DNA from: Alphaproteobacteria bacterium
GTDB taxonomy: Bacteria; Pseudomonadota; Alphaproteobacteria; DSM-16000; Inquilinaceae
Length of the DNA stretch: 59,658 bases
Direction: 5' to 3'
NCBI GenBank assembly: GCA_028284045.1
Contig: JANQSN010000060.1
Location: 1 to 59,658, forward strand
Both the position numbers and the translations under genes were made by a program. The notes beneath the pieces were generated by a model. It saw only the letters and a list, made by a program, of their open reading frames with translations. It was not told the origin of the DNA and searched no databases. Positions 40,704 to 49,075 of this stretch are shown in pieces (the stretch's first letter is position 1; each line of letters starts with the position of its first letter).

Positions 40704-41690
40704 ATGTCCGAACTGTCGCCTCTGCGCCGTCCCAACGCGCTGATCCATCCCCATCTGGACCGCGCCGCGGAACGGCGCCGCGACGGCGACTGGTTGGCGG
40801 CGCGCCTCGCCGACCCCGACAGCCGGCTGTGGCCCGTCTGGCGGGGCACCCGCACGCTGATCGACGGGCCGGCGGAGGCGCCCGCGGCCGTGTCGATGGC
40901 GCCGGTGGGCAGCCCCAGCGGCGGCGCGTGGCGCAAGCGCGCGAGCGAGATCGTCTTCCTCGGCCTGCTCGACGGACGGGCGCAGTTCGCCGTCGCCTTC
41001 GGTGACGAGCCCGGCGACGGCCGGGCGCTGGCGGATGCGTTTACGGCGGAGATCGTGCCCGGCCGCTTCGCCGATCTGCGGGAGATGGGCTCGTTGCTGC
41101 CGGCGGACGAGGCGGCGATGGCCGCCTACGCCCGGGCCATCATCTGGTGGCACCGCCGGCATCGCTTCTGCGGCATTTGCGGCACGCCGACCGCGCCGGA
41201 GGAGGGCGGCCATCTGCGCCGCTGCACCAACCCCGACTGTGCCCAGCCGACCTTCCCACGCACCGATCCCGCGGTGATCGTGTTGGTGCATGACGGCGAC
41301 CGCATCCTGCTGGGCCGCCAGCGCGGCTGGCCGGCCGCCATGCATTCCGTGCTGGCCGGCTTCGTCGAGCCGGGCGAGAGCCTGGAAAGCTGCGTCGTCC
41401 GCGAGGTCTTCGAGGAAAGCGGCGTGCGGGTCGACGATATCCGCTACCACTCCTCCCAGCCCTGGCCGTTCCCGCAATCGCTGATGGTCGGCTTCTTCGC
41501 CCGGGCGACGAACCGTGACCTGGCGATGGACGAAGGCGAGCTGGAGGCGCTGGGCTGGTTCGACCGCGCGACGGTCGCCGCCGCCCCGGCGGAGATGCGC
41601 ACCGACATCCCCTTCTCCCTGCCGCGCCGGCTGTCGGTCGCCCGCCGGCTGATCGACGACTGGCTGGCGGGCAACGTGCCGTTGGATTAG
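40704..41690 (+). CDS. nudC: NAD-capped RNA hydrolase / NADH pyrophosphatase (NudC)
   Basis: Encodes 328 residues. The zinc ribbon is FCGICG plus CTNPDC, and the Nudix box is GFVEPGESLESCVVREVFEESGV read as separate stretches. The NudC-specific motif SQPWPFPQS follows, and the N-terminal NUDIX-like domain precedes the zinc ribbon. It removes NAD caps from RNA and cleaves NADH to NMNH and AMP. It is 58 bp after cysK and convergent with uxuA. Confidence 0.94.
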   Translation: MSELSPLRRPNALIHPHLDRAAERRRDGDWLAARLADPDSRLWPVWRGTRTLIDGPAEAPAAVSMAPVGSPSGGAWRKRASEIVFLGLLDGRAQFAVAFGDEPGDGRALADAFTAEIVPGRFADLREMGSLLPADEAAMAAYARAIIWWHRRHRFCGICGTPTAPEEGGHLRRCTNPDCAQPTFPRTDPAVIVLVHDGDRILLGRQRGWPAAMHSVLAGFVEPGESLESCVVREVFEESGVRVDDIRYHSSQPWPFPQSLMVGFFARATNRDLAMDEGELEALGWFDRATVAAAPAEMRTDIPFSLPRRLSVARRLIDDWLAGNVPLD

Positions 41691-41700
41691 GGCCGCTGGA

Positions 41701-42900
41701 CTAGGCGGGCACGCCCACGCTCTCCAGCGTCCGCATCACACCGCGCAGCTCGGCCAGGCCGCGCAGGCGGCCGATGGCGGTGTAGCCGGGGCGCGCGCCG
41801 CGGGTGAGGTCGTCCATCAGCGCCTGGCCGTGGTCGGGGCGCATCGGCATCTCCGCATCGGCCCGGCCGGCGGCGCGGCGCCGCGCCTCCTCCGCCATCA
41901 GGGCGGCGATCACCGCGACCATGTCGGTGTCGCCGTCGAGATGGGCATCCTCGAAGAACGAGGTCGGCACGCCCGCGCCGCCGCGCCGCACATTGCGCAG
42001 ATGCACGAAATGGATGCGGGGCCCGAGGCGGGCGGCCATGCCGGGCAGGTCGTTGTCGGCACGCGCGCCCAGCGATCCGGTGCAGAAGGTAGCGCCGTTG
42101 GCCGGGCTGTCGACGGCGTCGAGGATCGCCCGGTAGTCGGCTTCCGTCGACATCACCCGCGGCAGGCCGAGCAGTGGCCAGGGCGGGTCGTCCGGGTGGC
42201 AGCACAGGCCGATGCCCAGGCGTTCGGCGGTCGGCACCACCGCTTCCAGGAAATCGACATAGTGCTGGCGCAGATCGTCCGGCCCGATCCCGTCGTAGCG
42301 GGCAAGCGCCGCGCGCAGGTCGGCGACCGTCCAGCTCTCCGCCGATCCGGGCAGCCCGGCGATGATGGTGCGCGTCAGCGCCGCGGCATCCGCCGCGCCC
42401 TTGTCGAAGGCAGCGGCCCGCGCCGCCGCGGCGTCCAGCGTCGCGGCGTCGTAGTCGTCCACAGCACCCGCGCGCCCCAGGACGTGGACGTCGAAGGCCG
42501 CAAAGTCGGCGAGGTCGAAGCGCATCGCCGTGCCGCCGTGGTCCAGCGGCCAGGCAAGATCGGTGCGCGTCCAATCCAGCACCGGCATGAAGTTGTAGCA
42601 GACGGTGCGGATGCCGGCGGCGGCCAGCGCGTCGAGGCTGTCGCGCCAGGCGGCCAGATGCGCCCGCCAGTCGCCGGTCTGGGTCTTGATCGCCTCCGAT
42701 ACCGGCAGGCTCTCCACCACGTCCCAGTCCAGGCCCGCCGCCCGGATCACGGCCTGATGCTGGGCGATCGCCGCGCCGGTCCAGGCGACGCCGGGGGTCA
42801 GGTGGTGGAGCGCGGTGACGATGCCTTCCGCCCCGGCCTGACGGGCGTCGGCCAGCGTCACCGGGTCGTCGGATCCGAACCATCGCCAAGTCTGGCGCAT
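41701..42900 (-). CDS. uxuA: Mannonate dehydratase (UxuA)
   Basis: Dehydrates D-mannonate to 2-keto-3-deoxygluconate in glucuronate breakdown. It has 399 residues from ATG 42900 (MRQTWRWFG, a typical UxuA start). Motifs are VCYNFMPVLDWTRTDL, LCCHPDDPPWPLLGLPRV, CTGSLGARADND and MRPDHGQALMDDL, the last with the metal ligands. The other hexuronate genes (uxuB, uxaC, kdgK) are not in the window. The frame is open to 43212 but the extra part overlaps mct. Confidence 0.94.
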   Translation of the reverse strand: MRQTWRWFGSDDPVTLADARQAGAEGIVTALHHLTPGVAWTGAAIAQHQAVIRAAGLDWDVVESLPVSEAIKTQTGDWRAHLAAWRDSLDALAAAGIRTVCYNFMPVLDWTRTDLAWPLDHGGTAMRFDLADFAAFDVHVLGRAGAVDDYDAATLDAAAARAAAFDKGAADAAALTRTIIAGLPGSAESWTVADLRAALARYDGIGPDDLRQHYVDFLEAVVPTAERLGIGLCCHPDDPPWPLLGLPRVMSTEADYRAILDAVDSPANGATFCTGSLGARADNDLPGMAARLGPRIHFVHLRNVRRGGAGVPTSFFEDAHLDGDTDMVAVIAALMAEEARRRAAGRADAEMPMRPDHGQALMDDLTRGARPGYTAIGRLRGLAELRGVMRTLESVGVPA

Positions 42901-43111
42901 TGGGGAAATCCTCAAGGTCGGGGGATGGGCCCGCGACCTTGGTCCCCCGCCGCGGCCGGCACAAGGTGCCTGTTGCGAAAAACCCAGACCATCCCTGTCG
43001 AGCACTGTGGAATCGGTCGAAGGTTGGCTGTTAGTGTTTGCGGGGCCGGCGGCTTGAGGCAGGGAGGCGCCGCGGCACGACCATCCCCAACTGCCGTCAA
43101 GAGCCAGGGCG

Positions 43112-44347
43112 ATGAACAAGATTCTCGAAGGGTTGCGGATCGTCGAGGGGTCGGCCTTCGTTGCGGCCCCGCTGGGCGGCATGACGCTGGCGCAGATGGG
43201 CGCCGACGTCATCCGCTTCGATCCGCTGGGCGGCGGGCTCGATTCCCACCGCTGGCCGGTGACAGAGGAAGGCCGCAGCCTCTACTGGGCGGGGCTGAAC
43301 AAGGGCAAGCGGTCGCTGGCCATCGATACCCGCAAGCCGGAGGGGCGGGAGATCGTCTCTGCCCTGATCACCGCCGACGGCGACGGCAACGGCCTGTTCT
43401 TGAGCAACTTCCCGCTGTCGGGCTGGATGAGCTACGACGCGTTGAAGGCGCGACGCGACGACGTCATCGTCGTCAACCTGCTGGGCAATGCCGACGGCAG
43501 CTCGGCCGTCGACTACACCGTCAACTGCGCCGTCGGCTTCCCCTTCGTCACCGGGGCGCCGCATGGCAGCGCGCATGTCAACCCGGTCAACCATGTGCTG
43601 CCGGCCTGGGATGCCATCGCCGGGGTGCATCTGTCGCTGGCGATCGTCGCCGCGGAGCGCTACCGCCGCCTGCACGGCGCGGGCCAGGAGGTCAAGGTGG
43701 CGCTGTCGGACATCGCCATCGCGATGGCCGGCAATCTCGGCTACATCCAGGAAGTCCAGATCAACCACGCCGACCGGCGCGCCCATGGCAACTATCTCTA
43801 CGGCTCCTACGGCTGCGATTTCGAGACGCGCGACGGGCGGCGCATCTACATCGTCGTCGTCACCAACCGCATGTGGACGGAGCTGGGCAAGGCCACGGGC
43901 CTGACGGAGAAGCTGGACGCGCTGGGCGCGCTGTTGGGCTACGATCTCGCCAAAGAAGGCGACCGCTTCAAGGCCAGCGACGCGATCTCCGCATTGCTGA
44001 AGGCGTGGTGCGAGGCCCGCACGCTGCAGGAGATCGCCGATGCCTTCGAGGGCACCGGCGTGTGCTGGGGTCCCTATCAGACCTTCACCCAGCTTGTGGA
44101 GGAGGACGCGCGCTGCTCGACCGCCAACGCGATGTTCGCGGAGCTGGAGCAGCCGGGGATTGGCCGCTACCTGGTGCCGGGCTCGCCGCTCGATTTCGGT
44201 CAGAGCCCGCGCGAGACGCCGCGGCGCGCGCCGCTGCTGGGCGAGCATACCGACGAGATCCTCGGCGGCGATCTGGGCATGAGCGACGGGCAGATCGGCG
44301 CGTTGCGCGATGCCCGCGTGGTCGGCGGTCCGATCGACGTCGCCTAG
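43112..44347 (+). CDS. mct: Family III CoA-transferase, 2-methylfumaryl(mesaconyl)-CoA isomerase-like (Mct)
   Basis: Encodes 411 residues. The opening (ILEGLRIVEGSAFVAAPLGG), WAGLNKGKRS, SAVDYTVN, PLDFGQSPR and GEHTDEILGG follow, as I recall it, the Chloroflexus mesaconyl-C1-CoA/C4-CoA intramolecular transferase of the 3-hydroxypropionate bicycle much more closely than generic CaiB/formyl-CoA transferases. Asp167 (PAWD) sits at the family's catalytic Asp. The reaction would move CoA from C1 to C4 of mesaconate. Two genes downstream is a malyl/citramalyl-CoA lyase of the same pathway. A repeat element lies just past its stop. Confidence 0.82.
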   Translation: MNKILEGLRIVEGSAFVAAPLGGMTLAQMGADVIRFDPLGGGLDSHRWPVTEEGRSLYWAGLNKGKRSLAIDTRKPEGREIVSALITADGDGNGLFLSNFPLSGWMSYDALKARRDDVIVVNLLGNADGSSAVDYTVNCAVGFPFVTGAPHGSAHVNPVNHVLPAWDAIAGVHLSLAIVAAERYRRLHGAGQEVKVALSDIAIAMAGNLGYIQEVQINHADRRAHGNYLYGSYGCDFETRDGRRIYIVVVTNRMWTELGKATGLTEKLDALGALLGYDLAKEGDRFKASDAISALLKAWCEARTLQEIADAFEGTGVCWGPYQTFTQLVEEDARCSTANAMFAELEQPGIGRYLVPGSPLDFGQSPRETPRRAPLLGEHTDEILGGDLGMSDGQIGALRDARVVGGPIDVA

Positions 44348-44356
44348 CGGCTCGCA

Positions 44357-44396
44357 ATCACCCCCTCCCAACCCTCCCCCATCGAGGGGGAGGGCT
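44357..44396. repeat. C/G-rich palindromic repeat, copy 1
   Basis: CCCTCCCCC (44372-44380) and GGGGGAGGG (44386-44394) pair around ATCGA, preceded by ATCACCCCCTCCCAA. Copies lie at 59466-59506 (opposite strand) and 59619-59658. This one sits inside the mct-CoA-transferase interval (44348-44479), which otherwise holds no gene. Confidence 0.85.
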
Positions 44397-44479
44397 TTGG
44401 GGGACCGCCGGGACGGGTTTGGTGGTGAACAAAGAAGCTTAAGAGGTGCCGGCGATGGCGACCGGCACGGGAGGACGCC

Positions 44480-46483
44480 ATGGCAGGCCGGCCGAAGAAG
44501 AGCAAGATCGTCTCCGTCGACGAGGCGATGGCGCTGGTGCGAGACGGCGACACCATCTGCTGCAACGGCTTCGTGCAGAGCGGCATTCCCGAAGCGTTGT
44601 TGGAGGCGCTGGAACGCCGGTTCCTGGAGACCGGCCACCCGCGCGACCTGACGCTGTTCGCCGCGGCCGGCCAGGCCGACGGCAAGGAACAGGGCCTTAA
44701 CCGCCTCGGCCATGAAGGCATGCTGCGCCGCGTGGTCGCCGGCAACTGGGGGCGCATGCCCAAGGTCACCAAGCTCGCCGTGGACAACAAGATCCAGGCC
44801 TTCAACCTGCCGCAGGGCGTGATCTCCCAGCTCTACCGCAATCTCGGCTCCGGCAAGCCGGGCACCTTCTCCAAGGTCGGGCTGCATACCTATGTCGACC
44901 CGCGCCTGGAAGGCGGCCGGGTCAACGAGATCACCAAGCGCGACATCGCCAGCATCGTCGAGGTCGATGGCGAGGAGTGGCTGTTCTACAAGGTCGCGCC
45001 GGTCAGCGTCGCCCTGATCCGCGGCACCACCGCCGACACCATGGGCAACATCACCATGGAGAAGGAGAGCCTGACGCTGGACAACCTGACCCAGGCGATG
45101 GCGGCGAAGAATTCCAACGGCATCGTCATCGCCCAGGTCGAGCGCATCGCCGAGCGCGGTTCGCTCAACCCGCGCGACGTTCATGTGCCGGGCGTCATGG
45201 TCGACTGTATCGTCGTCGCGGAACCGGAGATGCATCGGCAGAGCTACGCCACCCAGTACAACCCGGCCTATGCCGGGCGCATCCGCGTGCCGCTGGAGAA
45301 TCTGCCGCCGATGGCGCTGGATGCGCGCAAGATCATCGCCCGGCGCGCCGCCTTCGAGCTGCCGCCCAACGGCATCGTCAATCTCGGCGTCGGGGTGCCG
45401 GAGGCGGTGGCGGCCGTCGCCAACGAGGAAAAAATCCTCGACTACATCACGCTGACGGCGGAGAGCGGGGTGATCGGCGGGGTGCTGGCCAGCGGCCCGA
45501 ATTTCGGCGCCGGGGTGAACGCCGACGCGATCATCGACCAGAACCAGCAATTCGACTTCTACGACGGCGGCGGGCTGGATCTCGCGGTGCTCGGCATGGC
45601 CGAGTGCGACGCGCTGGGCAACATCAATGTCAGCCGCTTCGGCGACCGGCTGATCGGCTGCGGTGGCTTCATCAACATCAGCCAGAACGCCCGGCGCACC
45701 GTCTTCGCCGGGACCTTCACCGCGGGAGGGTTGGAGATTGCCGTGGAGGACGGCCAACTCCGCATCCTGCGCGAAGGCAAGAACCGCAAATTCGTCGAGC
45801 GCGTCCAGCAGGTCTCGTTCAGCGGCGACTATGCCTATGAGCGCGGCCAGCCGGTCTACTACGTCACCGAGCGTTGCGTCTTCCGGCGCTCGCGCAGTGG
45901 CCTGGCGTTGGAGGAGGTAGCGCCGGGCATCGATATCGAGCGGGACATCCTGGCGCATATGGCCTTCAAGCCGCGCATCCACGAGCCGCGGCAGATGGAT
46001 CTGCGCATCTTCCGGGAGATGCCGATGGGGCTGGAGGCCGACCTGCTCAACCTCGATATGGCGGAGCGCATCAGCTACGAGGCGGAGCGCAACATCCTGT
46101 TCCTCAATTTCGAGGGCCTCTATATCCGCGTCACCGACGATATCGAGAATATGCGCCACGCGCTGGAGGAGCGCTGCAAGAAGGTCGGCCAGCGGGTCGG
46201 CGTCGTCGTCAACTACGACAACTTCCGCATAAATCCGGATATCCGCGACGACTTCGCCGATATGGCGCGATACATGCTGGAGAACTACTACACGACGATC
46301 ACGCGCTATGCGACCAGCGCCTTCATGCGCATGAAGCTGGGCGAAGCCTTCGCCGAACGCGACGTCGCCCCGCACGTCTTCGAAACCAAGGAAGAGGCGC
46401 GGGAGTATCTGGAGCGGCAGTCGCGCTCCAGCAGCTCCGCCGCCGCCCCGGCGACCATGATGGACATGGCGCGCGGGGGTTAG
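44480..46483 (+). CDS. Family I CoA-transferase (YdiF/propionate-CoA transferase-like) with C-terminal extension
   Basis: Encodes 667 residues, about 140 more than the usual fused alpha-beta enzyme (YdiF, acetyl/propionyl-CoA transferase). The alpha half has GDTICCNGFVQSG and FSKVGLHTYVDPR; the beta half has NLGVGVPEAVA and the catalytic glutamate Glu328 in LTAESGVIGG, and GCGGFINISQ follows. Residues about 525-667 form an additional domain (NILFLNFEGLYIRVTD, TRYATSAFMRMKLG) also present in some long family members. It probably activates a dicarboxylic acid of the mesaconate/citramalate/malate group for the two neighbouring enzymes, using acetyl- or succinyl-CoA; this is inferred from context. 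Confidence 0.85.
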   Translation: MAGRPKKSKIVSVDEAMALVRDGDTICCNGFVQSGIPEALLEALERRFLETGHPRDLTLFAAAGQADGKEQGLNRLGHEGMLRRVVAGNWGRMPKVTKLAVDNKIQAFNLPQGVISQLYRNLGSGKPGTFSKVGLHTYVDPRLEGGRVNEITKRDIASIVEVDGEEWLFYKVAPVSVALIRGTTADTMGNITMEKESLTLDNLTQAMAAKNSNGIVIAQVERIAERGSLNPRDVHVPGVMVDCIVVAEPEMHRQSYATQYNPAYAGRIRVPLENLPPMALDARKIIARRAAFELPPNGIVNLGVGVPEAVAAVANEEKILDYITLTAESGVIGGVLASGPNFGAGVNADAIIDQNQQFDFYDGGGLDLAVLGMAECDALGNINVSRFGDRLIGCGGFINISQNARRTVFAGTFTAGGLEIAVEDGQLRILREGKNRKFVERVQQVSFSGDYAYERGQPVYYVTERCVFRRSRSGLALEEVAPGIDIERDILAHMAFKPRIHEPRQMDLRIFREMPMGLEADLLNLDMAERISYEAERNILFLNFEGLYIRVTDDIENMRHALEERCKKVGQRVGVVVNYDNFRINPDIRDDFADMARYMLENYYTTITRYATSAFMRMKLGEAFAERDVAPHVFETKEEAREYLERQSRSSSSAAAPATMMDMARGG

Positions 46484-46549
46484 ACGCCGGCGGCAAGCCC
46501 GACCTTCACCGATTCACCAACCGATCCGCAGGACAAGGACGGACCAAGC

Positions 46550-47596
46550 ATGACCAAGGTGCCGCGCAAGTTCTACGAGCCGCTGGCCATCGGCGCCCCG
46601 CAGCCCTATCGCGAGCCGCCGGTGGCGCTGGAGCGGATGATCCACTTCTTCCCGCCGCAGAACGAGAAGCTGCGCGCCAAGGTGCCGGACATGGCCGGCC
46701 AGGTGGATGTGCTGTTGGGCAATTTGGAAGATGCCATCCCGGCGGACGCGAAAGAGGCGGCGCGCGCCGGCTTCGTCGAGATCGCCAAGGGGGCCGATCT
46801 CGGCACGACGGGTCTGTGGACCCGGGTGAACTGCCTGAACAGCCCGTGGTTCCTGGACGACATCACCGAGATCGTCGCGGCGGCCGGCAACAAGGTCGAC
46901 GTCGTCATGCTGCCCAAGGTCGAGGGGCCGTGGGACATCCACTATCTCGACCAGCTTCTGGCACAGCTTGAGGCACGCCACGGCGTCACCCGGCCGATCA
47001 TGATCCACGCGATCCTGGAGACGGCGTTGGGCGTGGAGAACGTCTCTGCCATCGCCGCGGCCAGCCCGCGCATGCACGGCATGAGCTTAGGCCCCGCCGA
47101 CCTGGCCGCCTCGCGCGGCATGAAGACGACGCGGGTCGGCGGCGGCCATCCCTTCTACGGCGTCCTGGAGGATGCGCATGGCGAGGGCGCGGCGCGCACG
47201 CTCTACCAACAGGATCTCTGGCACTTCACCGTGGCGCGCATGGTCGATGCCTGCGTGTCCAACGGCATCAAGGCGTTCTACGGGCCGTTCGGCGACTTCG
47301 CCGACAGCGAGGCGTGCGAGGCGCAGTTCCGCAACGCCTTCCTGTTGGGCTGCGTCGGCGCCTGGTCGCTGCACCCCAAGCAGATCGACATCGCCAAGCA
47401 GGTCTTCAGCCCCGACGTGAAGGAGGTGCTGTTCGCCAAGCGCATCCTGGAGGCGATGCCCGACGGCACCGGCGCGGTGATGATCGACGGCAAGATGCAG
47501 GACGACGCCACCTGGAAGCAGGCCAAGGTGATCGTCGACCTGGCGCGCCTGGTCGCCGCCAAGGACCCGGCGATGGCGGAGGCGTATGGGTTGTGA
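46550..47596 (+). CDS. mcl: Malyl-CoA / citramalyl-CoA lyase (CitE/HpcH family), Chloroflexus Mcl-like
   Basis: Encodes 348 residues. Cleaves (S)-malyl-CoA, methylmalyl-CoA or citramalyl-CoA into acetyl- or propionyl-CoA plus glyoxylate or pyruvate. The CitE-fold motifs are [26 protein letters not shown] (Arg92), [15 protein letters not shown] (Glu125), [11 protein letters not shown] and the long [42 protein letters not shown] and [18 protein letters not shown] match, from memory, the trifunctional Chloroflexus lyase rather than the shorter citrate lyase beta subunit. It is the third gene of the module, 66 bp after the CoA-transferase. Confidence 0.87.
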   Translation: MTKVPRKFYEPLAIGAPQPYREPPVALERMIHFFPPQNEKLRAKVPDMAGQVDVLLGNLEDAIPADAKEAARAGFVEIAKGADLGTTGLWTRVNCLNSPWFLDDITEIVAAAGNKVDVVMLPKVEGPWDIHYLDQLLAQLEARHGVTRPIMIHAILETALGVENVSAIAAASPRMHGMSLGPADLAASRGMKTTRVGGGHPFYGVLEDAHGEGAARTLYQQDLWHFTVARMVDACVSNGIKAFYGPFGDFADSEACEAQFRNAFLLGCVGAWSLHPKQIDIAKQVFSPDVKEVLFAKRILEAMPDGTGAVMIDGKMQDDATWKQAKVIVDLARLVAAKDPAMAEAYGL

Positions 47597-47663
47597 CGGC
47601 GCGCGCCGCCGCCGCACCCGGTTCATCGGCCGGATGCGGACGGCGGCGCGCCCTGACGATCTG

Positions 47664-48065
47664 CTATCGCAGGGTCACGTAGACCGGCGGCGACTGGGCG
47701 ATGCGGTCCGGCAAGGTGGTCCCCGGCGTGTCCGGCACCGCATTCCTTGTGGCGATGGCAACGATCTCGAACTCCTCGCCGCTCGGCGTCGTGCTGTCGC
47801 CGAAGTGGCAGCGGATTCGCCAGGATCCGTTGGTCGGATGCACGGTTGGCTGGGGCTGAGGATAGTACACGCCGGTCGCTGTCGGCCGGACAAAGACCCA
47901 GACGTTGACGGTCGGGTCCGACACGGTCCCCATCACCACTTCTTGAGGCCCAACCTCAGCGCCATCTTCCGGCGAGGTGATCTCGATGGTGATGTCCTGG
48001 GCGGCGGCGGCGGTCCAGCCGAGCGACAACATCGGCAGCGTCAAGACGAGCTGGCGGCGGTTCAT
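47664..48065 (-). CDS. Secreted protein with an Ig-like/beta domain, paralogue of the neighbouring gene
   Basis: Encodes 133 residues. A signal peptide (residues 1-22, ending AAAAQ) leads into a beta-rich domain that opens ITSPEDGAEVG and contains WVFVRPTATG, FGDSTTPSGEEFEIVAIAT and QSPPVYVTLR. The same domain pattern is in the 48089-48607 product. Both genes are leftward and 23 bp apart, with good ribosome sites (GGAAGGGAGAG here). The function is unknown; a periplasmic or surface role is inferred. Confidence 0.7.
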   Translation of the reverse strand: MNRRQLVLTLPMLSLGWTAAAAQDITIEITSPEDGAEVGPQEVVMGTVSDPTVNVWVFVRPTATGVYYPQPQPTVHPTNGSWRIRCHFGDSTTPSGEEFEIVAIATRNAVPDTPGTTLPDRIAQSPPVYVTLR

Positions 48066-48088
48066 GCGATCTCTCCCTTCCAGTTTGG

Positions 48089-48607
48089 TCAGCAGGGCGG
48101 GCGCTTGACGACGACGGGAGTGGATACCGCCGCGTTCGGCGGAATCCCGTCGAATGTTTCGACTGTCAGGATGTCTTCGGTGGCGATCAGGCGGACGATG
48201 AATTCCTCACCGCAGGTGGTCGGATCCCCATAGTTCGCCGCTGCGGTGAAGACCCCGTCACGCGGTTCGGTGTCCGGGTTCCTCTGCAGAGAGTCGATGC
48301 GGTTCGCGGTCGGCGTTACGACGACGTAGTGTCGAAGCCCCGGAAACTCGGTGATGGCCGTGAGGCTGCCCGTTTCCCCGACTTCTTGACCATTGACTGG
48401 ATAAAGGATGGCCAAATCCGGCGTATCGGGTGGTGCCGTTACTTCCTGTCTTATTTCTTTGAGTTGGGGCGCGATGTCGCGTGCGGCGATGACGACTAGA
48501 ATGATCTCCAGGACGACTAATATGACGGTCAACACGATCATGACAATGTCTGCAACGCGCATGCTGTTGCAGATTTCCAGGATCTTGGCCAAGCCGCTGC
48601 TGCCCAT
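48089..48607 (-). CDS. Membrane-anchored protein with the same beta domain
   Basis: Encodes 172 residues. A single membrane helix at about 20-43 (IVMIVLTVILVVLEIILVV) precedes a short amphipathic linker. A beta domain from about 66 to the end shares P-NG-EVG, VVVTPTA, YGDPTTCGEEF and a final PVVVKRPPC pattern with its neighbour; two cysteines may pair. AAGGAGG lies eight bases before the ATG. The paired domains suggest that a soluble and a membrane-bound version act together. Confidence 0.72.
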   Translation of the reverse strand: MGSSGLAKILEICNSMRVADIVMIVLTVILVVLEIILVVIAARDIAPQLKEIRQEVTAPPDTPDLAILYPVNGQEVGETGSLTAITEFPGLRHYVVVTPTANRIDSLQRNPDTEPRDGVFTAAANYGDPTTCGEEFIVRLIATEDILTVETFDGIPPNAAVSTPVVVKRPPC

Positions 48608-49075
48608 TTCAGGCGCCTCCTTCTCTAAAAAGGGGAGATTTTGGCGGTATGGAGTCAGAAAGATATCATAAAACGCGATATATATTACAGAGATTTTGCA
48701 TTTTTATATCATTACTTCATAAGAATACCTTTATACGTGTGTGCATCGAGAAACCGGTTTCGCGTTCAGGAAAAGCCGACGGTGCACCCCGCCCGTGGGG
48801 CCCGGCAGGTCGACGGCTATGTCGGCGAGGGTCCCGCTGAGAAGGACGCACCGCCCGGGCACCGCTGCAACCCGGCAGGAAAGCGCAGCGGACCCATGTC
48901 TCCTGATCTCCCCGCCGTGGTTGTGTTAGGGTGCGATTGATCGCGCGATTCGCTGCCCATCGCATCGCGATCGACGGTGATGCACAGGCGGGACCGTGTC
49001 GGCCGGCGGTCGGGCGTTCGCAGGCGTCCCACCGCCCCTTTGATCGGGAACGATGGCGGCGTCTGGAGATCGACG
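48608..49075. other. AT-rich divergent spacer
   Basis: A 468-bp gap without a supportable gene. From about 48625 to 48760 it is very AT-rich (CGATATATATTACAG, TTTTTATATCATTAC), unlike the surrounding 65-70% GC; the rest is GC-rich. It separates divergent genes and probably holds promoters. Part of the AT-rich tract looks newly inserted rather than ancestral. Confidence 0.45.

Noticed and set aside
41830..44442. 870-codon plus-strand frame over uxuA and mct
   Set aside because: It is antisense to uxuA and out of frame with mct; low-complexity composition.
43097..46375. 1092-codon antisense frame over mct and the CoA-transferase
   Set aside because: Both genes on the plus strand have full catalytic motifs; the antisense frame has none.
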